A stretch of DNA of 58,895 nucleotides, from NCBI GenBank assembly GCA_902590655.1, contig CACIXQ010000003.1, positions 1 to 58,895 of the forward strand, in the 5' to 3' direction. Each line of letters opens with the position of its first letter. Position 1 is the stretch's first letter. Source of the stretch: an uncultured marine group I thaumarchaeote. Lineage in GTDB: Archaea; Thermoproteota; Nitrososphaeria; Nitrososphaerales; Nitrosopumilaceae. Under the pieces are notes generated by a model. That model was given only the letters and a program-made list of their open reading frames with translations. It searched no databases and was not told the DNA's origin. The position numbers and the translations under genes are program-made. Below are positions 35,495 through 44,387 of this stretch, piece by piece.

Positions 35495-37381
35495 ATGTCT
35501 GAAATTGATTTTGAAAAAATTGGTTTGAAGGTTGGATTAGAGATTCACCAACAGCTTGACACTAAAAAAAAGTTGTTTTGTAAATGCCGACCGATAGAAA
35601 GTGATGAATATACTGAAAAATTCTCTAGAAGCCTAAGAACGGCAAAAAGCGAGCTTGGTAAATTGGATCCAGCAGCGTTATTTGAAAAAACAAAATCAAA
35701 GAAAATCAATTACTATGCAAATTCTCAAAGTAGTTGCCTAGTTGAAAAAGACGAAGAACCTCCTCATGATCTAGATCACGATGCAAAGAAGATCTCGTTA
35801 CTGATTAGTAGCATGCTAGAATCAAAAATTTTCAGTGAGATTCACGTGATGAGAAAGACCGTTATTGATGGCTCTAACACCTCTGGCTTTCAAAGAACTA
35901 TGCTTGTTTCCCAAGGAGGAAATCTAAAGGTAGGTGAAAAAAAGATTGGAGTGCAAGCCGTTTGTCTTGAGGAGGATGCAGCGAAACTTCTCAGTAATGA
36001 ACAAAACGAAACAAACTACAGTTTAGATCGTCTTGGTGTACCATTAGTTGAAATTGCCTTAGAACCTGTAAGTACCAAGCCATCTGAAGTTAAGGAAATT
36101 GCTTTAACACTTGGAAGATTGTTAAGGGCAACAAGGATGGTAAAAAGAGGAATTGGCACCATCAGGCAAGATGTAAATATTTCAGTTATGAACAGCGGAG
36201 TTGTAGAAGTAAAGGGTGTACAACAGCTAGATCAACTTGAAAAAATAATTAATTATGAATCTAAAAGACAACACGGACTGATTTTAATTGCAGAAAAACT
36301 CAAAAAATTATCAATAACAATCACGAAAGAAGATATCATTGATGTTACTGAAATTTTCAAAGATTGTGACTCGAAAATAATTCAAAATGCAATGAAATTA
36401 AATGCAAAAATTAAGGCTATACGAATAAAAAATTTTTCAGGTCTGTTTGGTTTCGAACCATATCCTGAAATTAGATTAGGAAAAGAAATTGGACAGCTCG
36501 TAAGATTTTTTGGTATTGGAGGAGTTTTCCATTCGGATGAGCTTCCTAATTATGGAATTAATAATTCAGATGTTGATAAGGTAAGAAAATATCTTGAATT
36601 AGTAGAAGAGGATGGTTTTTTGGTTATTGCTGGTGAAGATTCAAAGTTGGATTATGCTGTAAATTCTATAGTAAAAAGAATTCAAGATGCAGCAGATGGA
36701 GTCCCAGCTGAGACTAGAGCTGCCACACAAGAAGGTGAAACTATTTTTCTTCGACCACGTCCTGGTGCATCAAGAATGTATCCGGAGACAGATATACCAT
36801 CTGTTAGTGTAATGCCTGAAGAAATAAAACTTGCAAAAGGCACTATTCCAAAATCATGGGATGAATCAATCACTGAAATTCAACAAAAATATGATCTAAA
36901 TCTTCAACTATCTGAACAGATTTTTGACTCAGAATATCTGGGATTGTTTGAAAAAATCTGTCAAAATGAAAAAAACTCGCCAAACTTTGTAGCCTCTATA
37001 CTCTGTTCTAGCATAACAAACATGGAGAGACAGGGGCTTGATGTAACATTATTGAAACCAGAACACATCATAGAAGCGTTTGAACTGTTAGCTTCTGATA
37101 AAATACCTAAGGAATCATTGGAGATTATTTTCGAAAATATCATGTCTGGAAAATCAGAAAGCGTTTCAATGGCTATGCAAAGTGCAGATGTTTCAAGTAT
37201 GGATAAGGATGAGCTAAATGGAATTTTAGATGTAGTCATTCAAAGTAACATGGAACTTGTTAAGAAATTAGGAGATAAAGCGATAACTACACTGATGGGA
37301 ATTGCCATGAAAGAAGTGAGAGGTAAGGCATCAGGAAAAATAGTTAATGATCTCCTACGCAAAAAGATCTCAAAATTATAA
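35495..37381 (+). CDS. gatE: Glutamyl-tRNA(Gln) amidotransferase subunit E
   Basis: A 628-residue archaeal GatE. It opens GLKVGLEIHQQLDTKKKLFCKC, the GatB/GatE cradle motif, and has the kinase segment (IDGSNTSGFQRTMLV), the GatE-specific AspRS-like insertion (about 270-400) and a C-terminal YqeY-like tail. It phosphorylates the Glu of Glu-tRNA(Gln) and accepts ammonia from GatD. The stop lies only 2 bases from the 3' end of a convergent tRNA-Leu gene. Confidence 0.95.
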   Translation: MSEIDFEKIGLKVGLEIHQQLDTKKKLFCKCRPIESDEYTEKFSRSLRTAKSELGKLDPAALFEKTKSKKINYYANSQSSCLVEKDEEPPHDLDHDAKKISLLISSMLESKIFSEIHVMRKTVIDGSNTSGFQRTMLVSQGGNLKVGEKKIGVQAVCLEEDAAKLLSNEQNETNYSLDRLGVPLVEIALEPVSTKPSEVKEIALTLGRLLRATRMVKRGIGTIRQDVNISVMNSGVVEVKGVQQLDQLEKIINYESKRQHGLILIAEKLKKLSITITKEDIIDVTEIFKDCDSKIIQNAMKLNAKIKAIRIKNFSGLFGFEPYPEIRLGKEIGQLVRFFGIGGVFHSDELPNYGINNSDVDKVRKYLELVEEDGFLVIAGEDSKLDYAVNSIVKRIQDAADGVPAETRAATQEGETIFLRPRPGASRMYPETDIPSVSVMPEEIKLAKGTIPKSWDESITEIQQKYDLNLQLSEQIFDSEYLGLFEKICQNEKNSPNFVASILCSSITNMERQGLDVTLLKPEHIIEAFELLASDKIPKESLEIIFENIMSGKSESVSMAMQSADVSSMDKDELNGILDVVIQSNMELVKKLGDKAITTLMGIAMKEVRGKASGKIVNDLLRKKISKL

Positions 37382-37383
37382 AA

Positions 37384-37468
37384 TGCGGGAAGTGGGATTT
37401 GAACCCACGAACTCCTAGGAGATAAGGATCTGAACCTTACGCCGTTGGCCAGGCTGGGCGACTCCCGC
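37384..37468 (-). tRNA. tRNA-Leu (CAG)
   Basis: The 85-base minus-strand sequence begins gcgggagtcgcccagcc. The acceptor arm pairs gcgggag with ttcccgc (one G-U), the anticodon stem taagg/cctta closes a seven-base loop ttcagat with anticodon CAG, a long class II variable arm (ctcctaggag) follows, and the T-loop is ttcaaat. Discriminator A is as required for Leu. An acttatt element about 26 bases upstream may be the promoter. CCA is not encoded. Confidence 0.94.
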
Positions 37469-37546
37469 AACAAGAAAAGAAAAAACATAGAATAAGTTTC
37501 TTTTTCGTGAGTAAACGCAAAATAGCTGAGTATTCATATCAATTTA

Positions 37547-37708
37547 ATGGAATTCAGGGAGATATATTGCAATGACTGCAAAAGGGTGCTTGCTAGGTAT
37601 AATACAAAATACTACTCAACAGATATGGTAGCGGAGCTAATTCAGACGATTCATGTTGTTCACACTCGTGGTGGGCATCACATAAAAATTCACAAGAAAA
37701 AATCCTAG
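37547..37708 (+). CDS. Small Cys/His-rich protein, putative metal binder
   Basis: A 53-residue protein read between tRNA-Leu and dnaJ: it starts MEFREIYCNDCKRVLARYN and ends HVVHTRGGHHIKIHKKKS. CxxC (C8, C11) with later His residues (36, 39, 44, 45, 49) could bind one metal ion. The basic tail suggests nucleic acid contact. Function unknown. It starts about 80 bases from tRNA-Leu and its stop is 11 bases from the convergent dnaJ stop. Confidence 0.6.
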   Translation: MEFREIYCNDCKRVLARYNTKYYSTDMVAELIQTIHVVHTRGGHHIKIHKKKS

Positions 37709-37719
37709 AATAATTGATA

Positions 37720-38826
37720 TTAATCGAACGAGTCGTCCAGTTCCTTTAACAAATCTTTTTGGTGATTGTTTAGTTTTTTTGGAATGTTAACAACTAACCT
37801 AACATATTGATCACCCCTGCCTCTAAATCCACGTCCAGGCAAACCTTTACCCTTGAGTTTGATTATTGAGTTTGGTTGGCTGCCAGGTTCAACAGTAATT
37901 TTATTGAATCCCTCTAATGTAGGAACTTCAAACTTTTTTCCTAAACTTGCATCCGTCATTGAAATTTGTGCGTCATAAAAAATATCTCTTCCATCACGTT
38001 TGAATTTAGGATGAGGTTGAATACCGACTCTTATTATGAGATCACCGTTCGCACCACTAGGTATTGATTCTCCCTCACCAGATATCACATAATCACCATT
38101 ATCTATGCCAGCAGGAAGTTCGAATGAGATGTGTTTGGTTCCTTTTACTTTCCCTAGCTTACATTTTTTGCAAGGTCTTTCTATCATCATTCCTTGTCCG
38201 CTACATTTTCTACACGGCTGAACAGTTACAAAGGTAGAAAATCCCATATTACGACTTACCCTAACTTGTCCTTGACCATCACAATCTGAACATTTTATTT
38301 TAGATGTTCCGGGAGAACATCCAGAACCATTACAATCAGGACAATCCACATTTTTTTGTAAATCAAGATCCATTTTCTTCCCATTCAGCACATCTTCCAG
38401 TGAAACAGAGGTTTCATACAACATGTCAGAGCCTCTTTGTCTTCCAAAACCACCAAATCCTTGTCCTCCTCCAAACAGATTTTCAAAAATGGAGTCAAAA
38501 CCACCTGTTGTTCTTCTACCTCTACCACCAAACAAATCGCTAAAGATGTCATCAAAGTTAGCACCAGCTCCTCTGAAAATATCCTCAGTACTGTATCGAC
38601 CATCCACACCAGCGTGACCATGTTGATCGTAGAGTTGGCGTTTTTTCGTGTCTGATAAAACTGCATATGCTTCAGAAATCTCCTTGAAATGTTCAGCTGC
38701 CTCAGATGATTTGTTTCTATCCGGATGAAATTTTAAAGCTAGTTTTCTGTATTGAGATTTGATCTCATTTATTTGGGCATCCTTTGAAATGCCTAAGACT
38801 TCATAATAATCACGCTTTGCACTCAT
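37720..38826 (-). CDS. dnaJ: Chaperone DnaJ (Hsp40)
   Basis: A 368-residue class A J protein. The J domain holds HPD (FHPDRN, about 34-39), then a Gly/Phe-rich stretch (80-130) and the zinc domain with [24 protein letters not shown] and CKKCKLG; the last repeat lacks the final glycine pattern. The C-terminal peptide-binding domains follow. It stimulates the DnaK ATPase. It is the last gene of the grpE-dnaK-dnaJ operon, 29 bases after dnaK. DnaK systems in archaea are thought to have come from bacteria. Confidence 0.95.
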   Translation of the reverse strand: MSAKRDYYEVLGISKDAQINEIKSQYRKLALKFHPDRNKSSEAAEHFKEISEAYAVLSDTKKRQLYDQHGHAGVDGRYSTEDIFRGAGANFDDIFSDLFGGRGRRTTGGFDSIFENLFGGGQGFGGFGRQRGSDMLYETSVSLEDVLNGKKMDLDLQKNVDCPDCNGSGCSPGTSKIKCSDCDGQGQVRVSRNMGFSTFVTVQPCRKCSGQGMMIERPCKKCKLGKVKGTKHISFELPAGIDNGDYVISGEGESIPSGANGDLIIRVGIQPHPKFKRDGRDIFYDAQISMTDASLGKKFEVPTLEGFNKITVEPGSQPNSIIKLKGKGLPGRGFRGRGDQYVRLVVNIPKKLNNHQKDLLKELDDSFD

Positions 38827-38855
38827 CTGTAATCAAATAATTTTAGTTTTGAATT

Positions 38856-40706
38856 TTATTTAGATTGCTCTTCATCTGGTTTAGATTCTGGTTCCGGTTC
38901 TGGCTCTGATTTTTCTTCAGCTTTGGCTCCATCTTGCTGTTGTTCTGCACCTGGTGGTGGAGTTGCATTCTTGTATAATTCAGTGGTGATTTCATTAACT
39001 ACAGCTTTCAATGCATCTAGTTTTGTCTTAATTTGCTCTGAATCCTGACTTAGCACTTCCTTTACTTCCTTTACCGCATCTGTAATCTTAATTCCCTGTT
39101 CCTGTGATATCTTATCTTTAAGATCTTGGTTGACTAGTTTTTCGGTTGTATAGATGAAACTTTCTGCCTCATTTTTGATATCTACAGATTCCTTTTTCTT
39201 CTTGTCTTCTTCTGCATGCTTTTCGGCATCTTGTTTCAATTTTTCTACTTCTTCATCTGAGAGTTTGGTAGAAGATTCTATTGTAATTTTAGCATCCTTT
39301 CCAGTCCCAAGATCCTTAGCTGTGACATTTATGATACCATTTGCATCAATGTCAAATTTCACATTAACCTGTGGAACGCCTCTAGGAGCAGGAGGAATAT
39401 CAGTCAGATTGAAACTTCCCAATGAAACATTATCAGCAACCATTGGTCGTTCTCCCTGTACCACATTTATTGTAACTGCAGTTTGATTATCAGCAGCTGT
39501 CGTGAAGGTTTTATCCTTGGATGTGGGTATTGTCGTATTTCTCTCAATTATTGGTTCACGTACACCACCTAAGGTTTCAATTCCTAACGTTAAGGGAGTG
39601 ACATCTAGTAAAACAATATCACTTTCAACATCTCCTGCCATAATACCAGCTTGAACAGCAGCACCAAAGGCTACAGCCTCCATCGGATCAACTCCAGATT
39701 CAGCATCTTTTCCAATCGTATCCCCAACAAATTTTTTCACAATTGGCATTCTGGTAGGTCCACCAACAAGGACAATTTTGGTGATGTCTGAAGTAGAAAT
39801 TTTTGCATCCTCAAGTGACTTATCAATTGAAGGCTTGCATCTTTCGACTAATGGTGTCACCAGACTATCTAGCTTAGCTCTCGTTAGTTTAACTTCAAGC
39901 GCAGTTTTTTCATGAATATATGGTAAGTTTATGTCAGTTTCCATTACGCCAGAAAGTTCAATCTTTGCCTTTTCACAGGCCTCTCTAAGTCTTTCCATAG
40001 CTTTCTTGTCGCTTGAAAGATCAATACCCTCTTTCTTTCTGAATTCTTCCTTGACATAATCCATTATTACTAAATCCATATCTGTTCCACCCAACTTAGT
40101 ATCACCAGAAGTACTCATCACTTCAAAGACACCACCACCCATTTCCATTATTGTAACATCTAATGTACCTCCACCAAAGTCAAACACCAATATTTTCATG
40201 TCCTGTTTTGCTTTGTCAAGACCAAAAGCAAGAGAAGCTGCTGTTGGTTCATTGATAATTCGTACTACATCAAGACCAGCTATGGTTCCGGCATCTTTGG
40301 TAGCTTGTCTCTGATTATCATCAAAATAGGCAGGAACTGTAATTACTGCTTTGTTAATCTTATCTCCAGTAAATGCTTCAGCATCTTTCTTGATTTTTTG
40401 TAAAATAAACGCAGAGATTTGTTGTGGCTTGTATTCTTTACCTTCAATTTTGTAAACATGATCTGTTCCCATCTTTCTCTTCGCTTTGCTAATAGTATTT
40501 TCTGGATTTGTTACAGCTTGGTTTACAGCTGGTGTACCAACAAGCATAGCACTACCATCCTTTGGAAAGGCAACAACTGACGGAAATGCTTTACCGTGTG
40601 CCGTTTGACCTTCAGCTGCAGGAATTATTGTTGGTTTACCACCCTGTATAATTGCAGCAGCTGAGTTACTTGTTCCAAGATCAATACCAATTATTCTTTC
40701 TGCCAT
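38856..40706 (-). CDS. dnaK: Chaperone DnaK (Hsp70)
   Basis: A 616-residue Hsp70. [15 protein letters not shown] is the first ATPase signature, [14 protein letters not shown] the second and [13 protein letters not shown] the third. The linker and substrate domain begin [14 protein letters not shown]. The C-terminus is a helical lid followed by a Glu/Pro/Lys-rich tail. The ATPase domain appears to lack the roughly 24-residue insertion of Gram-negative DnaK, as in Gram-positive and other archaeal versions. It is 10 bases after grpE. Confidence 0.96.
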   Translation of the reverse strand: MAERIIGIDLGTSNSAAAIIQGGKPTIIPAAEGQTAHGKAFPSVVAFPKDGSAMLVGTPAVNQAVTNPENTISKAKRKMGTDHVYKIEGKEYKPQQISAFILQKIKKDAEAFTGDKINKAVITVPAYFDDNQRQATKDAGTIAGLDVVRIINEPTAASLAFGLDKAKQDMKILVFDFGGGTLDVTIMEMGGGVFEVMSTSGDTKLGGTDMDLVIMDYVKEEFRKKEGIDLSSDKKAMERLREACEKAKIELSGVMETDINLPYIHEKTALEVKLTRAKLDSLVTPLVERCKPSIDKSLEDAKISTSDITKIVLVGGPTRMPIVKKFVGDTIGKDAESGVDPMEAVAFGAAVQAGIMAGDVESDIVLLDVTPLTLGIETLGGVREPIIERNTTIPTSKDKTFTTAADNQTAVTINVVQGERPMVADNVSLGSFNLTDIPPAPRGVPQVNVKFDIDANGIINVTAKDLGTGKDAKITIESSTKLSDEEVEKLKQDAEKHAEEDKKKKESVDIKNEAESFIYTTEKLVNQDLKDKISQEQGIKITDAVKEVKEVLSQDSEQIKTKLDALKAVVNEITTELYKNATPPPGAEQQQDGAKAEEKSEPEPEPESKPDEEQSK

Positions 40707-40716
40707 ATTTTATCAT

Positions 40717-41241
40717 CTATTCTTTAATTATTTTTTTTGAAACACATACCTTCGAGTATTTCATTACCTCTCCACGAATAATATATCCTTTTGCGATCTC
40801 TTTCACAATTGTTCCCTCCTCATGATCATTATCTTCAATCTCTTGCACTACTTCATGTAGCTTAGGATCAAATTTTTTTCCTCCTGTTTCTATTGGTTTC
40901 ACATCATAATTTCCCAAGATGGATTCCATATTTTTTATGATACCGTTTAGATTGTCTACGTTTCCTCCCTCCTTTTCATATACATCCCTTGTACGAATGA
41001 AATCCTCATACACAGTTAAGAAATCTAAAATTATCTTATCTCCACGTGAATTTATTCTATCAATGATCTGTTTTTCAAGATTTTGATAATCTGCAAGTAG
41101 TCGTAGAGATTTTTGTCTCTCTTTTTCTAAAAGCGAATCTAATTCATCTATTTTTTGTTTATAGTCTACTGGTTCTTCAGTTTCTTTCTTCTCGTCAGCT
41201 TCTTGCTCAAAGCCTTTATCATTATTTTTGTTTTCAGCCAT
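40717..41241 (-). CDS. grpE: Nucleotide exchange factor GrpE
   Basis: A 174-residue protein: charged N-terminus, long coiled coil (about 25-90, DELDSLLEKERQKSLRLLADYQNLEKQ), then the beta domain with FDPKLHEVVQEIED and IVKEIAKGYIIRGEVMKYSKV, the GrpE signature. It resets DnaK by ADP release. It leads the chaperone operon; the upstream Rossmann-protein gene ends 37 bases before it and may be co-transcribed. Confidence 0.94.
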   Translation of the reverse strand: MAENKNNDKGFEQEADEKKETEEPVDYKQKIDELDSLLEKERQKSLRLLADYQNLEKQIIDRINSRGDKIILDFLTVYEDFIRTRDVYEKEGGNVDNLNGIIKNMESILGNYDVKPIETGGKKFDPKLHEVVQEIEDNDHEEGTIVKEIAKGYIIRGEVMKYSKVCVSKKIIKE

Positions 41242-41278
41242 TAGCCTTCTAATTTTTTAGATAATTTTATCGTTATTA

Positions 41279-42406
41279 CTAGGTTTCACACAAAGGGTTT
41301 GCCTTAATTACAAAAATGTTATCATCTTTTGAATTTTCTTTTATCTCTTTATAGTCATGGCTAGAACAAGCTACAACGATTGTCACTTTATCCTGATGAA
41401 ATAGATCTATGGAACCAGATGAAGTTTCTACATCACCAATATAATCACGCAGTTTAGATGAAATAGAATTTAGCATTTCAATCTTATCCCCTCGCATCTC
41501 GTTTGTGTCTAATGTCCAAGATAATACAATTTTCGTCTTACTAGCTTTTAGGTCATTTTTTTTCAGGGTTATTCTAATAGTATCAATTAGTCTCTTGATA
41601 TAACCATGAATTCCTCGAACACTTCCATTAATAATATACATCAAAGTTTGTGCACTTTCAAATGAGGAACCCAACATGCGCAGATCATAAAAACCACTTA
41701 CCATATCGTCAAGATATAGATCCTTGAATTCATTAAATGATGTAGTATGTTTTGAATTATTTTTTACAAATTTTCCACACACTTCGATAATACTACATTG
41801 ATTTGAAAATCTTTGAATTGTATCTATTGCATGTAAATTCTCTGCTGAAGAAATATCCACAAACTTTTTTTCTTTTTTATCAGTTTTTAAAAGTGATAAA
41901 AGCTTTTTTTCCTCAGCTTGTTTTATGGCACCTATTACATCTGGTGTTTTATTCAGATCATTTAGTGGAAAATAGAAATATGAACTATCTTTTCCAGCTT
42001 TAAGTCCAGTAACATGCTCTAAAAGTGAAATGTTTTCATTGTTACCACCAAATCCTGTTGGAAGGCAATTAATGACGGAACTACCTTTATTCAATTCAGC
42101 TACTGCGTCTTTAAATTTCGAGTTTACTTCCGTTTTTAAATCCTGACCAGTTTTTCTTATTCGTGGTGTAAAGAAAAGGTATTTAGCTTTGGATATTGCA
42201 ACATTACCCGGTTCCATAGAAAGTAGTGGTTCATCTTCTCGAAGAGATATTACATCTGTATAGGTTTGTGCAATTTCAGAATTCAATACAATTGCCCCCT
42301 GAGCTGATTCATCAATTATTTTTACATCTGCTCCATTAACGACCATCTTGCTGGCAAGATGATATCCTTCCGTACTAAGCCCAAAAAATACAACTTTTTC
42401 TTTCAT
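41279..42406 (-). CDS. Unknown protein with nucleotide-sugar-dehydrogenase-like Rossmann N-terminus
   Basis: A 375-residue protein I do not recognise fully. The first 30 residues form a Rossmann unit (VVFFGLSTEGYHLASKM then KIIDES), resembling 6-phosphogluconate or UDP-sugar dehydrogenases, but the third glycine is replaced and no catalytic Cys motif is visible. The middle (about 190-260) is helical; the C-terminal third has VLSWTLDTNEM and VTIVVACSSHD. It lies upstream of grpE on the same strand (37 bases) and may belong to the stress operon. Function unknown. Confidence 0.7.
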   Translation of the reverse strand: MKEKVVFFGLSTEGYHLASKMVVNGADVKIIDESAQGAIVLNSEIAQTYTDVISLREDEPLLSMEPGNVAISKAKYLFFTPRIRKTGQDLKTEVNSKFKDAVAELNKGSSVINCLPTGFGGNNENISLLEHVTGLKAGKDSSYFYFPLNDLNKTPDVIGAIKQAEEKKLLSLLKTDKKEKKFVDISSAENLHAIDTIQRFSNQCSIIEVCGKFVKNNSKHTTSFNEFKDLYLDDMVSGFYDLRMLGSSFESAQTLMYIINGSVRGIHGYIKRLIDTIRITLKKNDLKASKTKIVLSWTLDTNEMRGDKIEMLNSISSKLRDYIGDVETSSGSIDLFHQDKVTIVVACSSHDYKEIKENSKDDNIFVIKANPLCET

Positions 42407-42470
42407 ATTGTATTCATACTAGAATCTAGGCTAAGAAATACTTATTGCAGTTTGAAATTCAATCAAATTC

Positions 42471-43502
42471 TTGAAGGTTTGGTTTGATGTTTTGACTCCA
42501 AAACAGCTTCTTTTTTTTGAACCAATGATTAAACGCATTAAAAAAAATCATACTGTCTTGTGTACATCACGTGATTATCAGCAAGTTACACAATTAGCAA
42601 AAATACGAGGTCTTAAGCTGAAAATAATAGGAAAACATGGAGGAACTAAAAGACACGACAAACTAAATGCTAGTCTGCATAGGTCAAAATCACTATCTTT
42701 AAGGATAAAGCAATTTTCGCCAGATATAACAGTGAGCTTTTGTTCCCCTGAAGCGGCAAGAGTATCCTATGGATTGGGTATCTCCCACATCTGTTTTTCT
42801 GATTCACCACATGCTACAGCTGTTATGCGGCTTGTTGTACCACTAGTACAAAAACTGCTTATCCCATGGATTATTCCAAAAAAGGAATTCACAAAATTTG
42901 GCATAGATAGCAAAGATATTGTCAGTTATAGGGCGATTGATGCCGCCATAATCGCGAAACGTAAGATTTCAAAAAATAATAAAACCAGAAGCAAAAAAAA
43001 TGTAAGAAAAATAATTTTAGTGAGAGTTGAAGAGGAATATGCATCATATTCAACAAAAAGAAGACCCGCAATTCCTATTATCAAAGAAATACTCAAAAAT
43101 TTTTCTAATGAAGAAATAGTTGTAATGGGAAGATATTCTTCCCAAGTTAAACACTTAGAACAAGTTTTTGGTAAGAAAATTAGAGTGTTAAACAAAGTTG
43201 TTGATAGTAAAAAATTATTGGAAAATACTGATGTTTTCATTGGATCTGGTGGAACAATGACTGCTGAATCTGCACTACTTGGTATCCCAACGATTTCATA
43301 TAATGCAGTTCCAAATATTATAGAAGCCTACCTTGTGAGGAAAAAATTGGTAATAAGAAAAACAAACCCTAAGCAAATAGCAAATTCAATTGAAAAAATT
43401 CTTAGGTCATCTAATTTAGGTATAAAAAAACGCTCTAAAAAAATGATGAATTCTATGGAAGACCCTTATCTTACACTTGTAAAAACAATGAAATCTGTTT
43501 GA
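42471..43502 (+). CDS. DUF354 family protein (GT-B/UDP-GlcNAc-epimerase-like fold)
   Basis: A 343-residue protein starting at TTG (MKVWFDVLTPKQLLFF). That opening, SRDYQQVTQLAK, the SPEAARVSYGLGI and CFSDSPHA segments, and DVFIGSGGTMTAESALLGIPTISYN near the end are the marks of DUF354, an archaeal/bacterial family with GT-B-like fold. A nucleotide-sugar-linked activity is likely but not established. It is divergent from the Rossmann-protein gene and 37 bases before tRNA-Gln. Confidence 0.82.
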   Translation: MKVWFDVLTPKQLLFFEPMIKRIKKNHTVLCTSRDYQQVTQLAKIRGLKLKIIGKHGGTKRHDKLNASLHRSKSLSLRIKQFSPDITVSFCSPEAARVSYGLGISHICFSDSPHATAVMRLVVPLVQKLLIPWIIPKKEFTKFGIDSKDIVSYRAIDAAIIAKRKISKNNKTRSKKNVRKIILVRVEEEYASYSTKRRPAIPIIKEILKNFSNEEIVVMGRYSSQVKHLEQVFGKKIRVLNKVVDSKKLLENTDVFIGSGGTMTAESALLGIPTISYNAVPNIIEAYLVRKKLVIRKTNPKQIANSIEKILRSSNLGIKKRSKKMMNSMEDPYLTLVKTMKSV

Positions 43503-43509
43503 AGTAATG

Positions 43510-43516
43510 TTATAAG
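43510..43516 (+). promoter_or_regulatory. TATA-like box for tRNA-Gln
   Basis: The motif ttataag is centred about 27 bases before the tRNA-Gln 5' end, the normal archaeal distance. Confidence 0.5.
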
Positions 43517-43539
43517 GGGATAATGAAAAAAAATGACGA

Positions 43540-43611
43540 AGCCCGGTAGTGTAGTGGCAAGCATAGGGGCCCTTGGAGCCTTTGACCTCGGTTCGAGTCC
43601 GGGCCGGGCTA
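43540..43611 (+). tRNA. tRNA-Gln (TTG), with C at position 33
   Basis: A 72-base cloverleaf: acceptor agcccgg pairs with ccgggct, T-arm ctcgg-ttcgagt-ccggg, anticodon stem ggggc/gcctt (two G-U pairs) with loop ccttgga, anticodon TTG, discriminator A. The A1-U72 pair is common in archaeal tRNA-Gln, which are charged through GatDE. Position 33 is C where U is nearly universal; no other loop alignment gives a paired stem. The four-base variable loop (tgac) is short. A T7 tract follows and may end transcription. Confidence 0.87.
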
Positions 43612-43618
43612 TTTTTTT
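43612..43618 (+). terminator. T-tract terminator of tRNA-Gln
   Basis: A run of seven T directly after the tRNA 3' end (43612-43618) suits archaeal factor-independent termination. It overlaps the last codons of the convergent ABC permease gene. Confidence 0.5.
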
Positions 43619-44387
43619 AAAAATCCATTTTAGTCAGCAGTTTTGTTGCGATAACAAAAAGAATAGAAGCCAATGTTATCAAAACTACCATTTCTAAAAT
43701 AACAAACTCTGTAATAGTACCAAAAATCCCAGCTCGAATTATATCCACAAGATATGTTAATGGATTCAAATAAAATATGGTTGCAAGCGGTTGTGGAGCA
43801 CCTGCAGCAGGATAAAAAGCAGTACTAACAAAAGCAAAGAAAATAAAAACTGTGTTAATTATTACATTAAATCCCTCGCTTGAACGTAATCTTGCAGAAA
43901 TAATTGAGGCGATAGAACCAAATAATATTGCACCAACAATTGAACTGAAAACTATTAGTGGAATTGTAACTAAACTAAATTCTACTGATTGGAAAAATAC
44001 TGGATAGCCAACTGCTGCAATTAATATTGCGCTAACTAAACCAACTATTGCAATAGTTACGATGTTACTAAGAATATAATTTGATCGTGTGAATGGACCT
44101 GACATTATCTGTTCAAACATTCCATGTCGTCTATCATTCCAAATTATAATTCCAGAAATCAGAGTACTGTTCATAATATTGAAACCAATCATGCCAGAAG
44201 CTAGGAATGCCGGATAGGTTAGATTCTTAGTTCCAAAAGACACGTTATCAATTAATGCAGTGTATGCAAAACCAGCTACAAAAATCCAAATCAAAGGAAA
44301 AATTACCTGCCAGATTAAAAAACCTGGATTTACCGAGATGGTAATATTTCTATTAACTAATCTAATTATTGGATGCATTAGAATCAC
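43617..44387 (-). CDS. ABC-2 type transporter permease
   Basis: A 256-residue membrane protein with six predicted helices, the ABC-2 pattern of exporter permeases for drugs, lipids or polysaccharides (WQVIFPLIWIFVAGFAY, later NPLTYLVDIIRAGIFG, the C-terminal ABC-2 signature). It overlaps the ATPase gene by 26 bases, so the two form one exporter. The substrate is not deducible. Its stop lies 5 bases from tRNA-Gln on the other strand. Confidence 0.9.
   Translation of the reverse strand: MILMHPIIRLVNRNITISVNPGFLIWQVIFPLIWIFVAGFAYTALIDNVSFGTKNLTYPAFLASGMIGFNIMNSTLISGIIIWNDRRHGMFEQIMSGPFTRSNYILSNIVTIAIVGLVSAILIAAVGYPVFFQSVEFSLVTIPLIVFSSIVGAILFGSIASIISARLRSSEGFNVIINTVFIFFAFVSTAFYPAAGAPQPLATIFYLNPLTYLVDIIRAGIFGTITEFVILEMVVLITLASILFVIATKLLTKMDF

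Noticed and set aside
38304-38666. Several overlapping frames of 64-93 codons on both strands inside dnaJ
   Set aside because: They are by-products of the biased Gly/Phe region of dnaJ, with no motif and no ribosome site.
39154-39486. 110-codon plus-strand frame opposite dnaK
   Set aside because: The Ser/Phe-rich translation is typical of antisense of a conserved Lys/Glu-rich gene.
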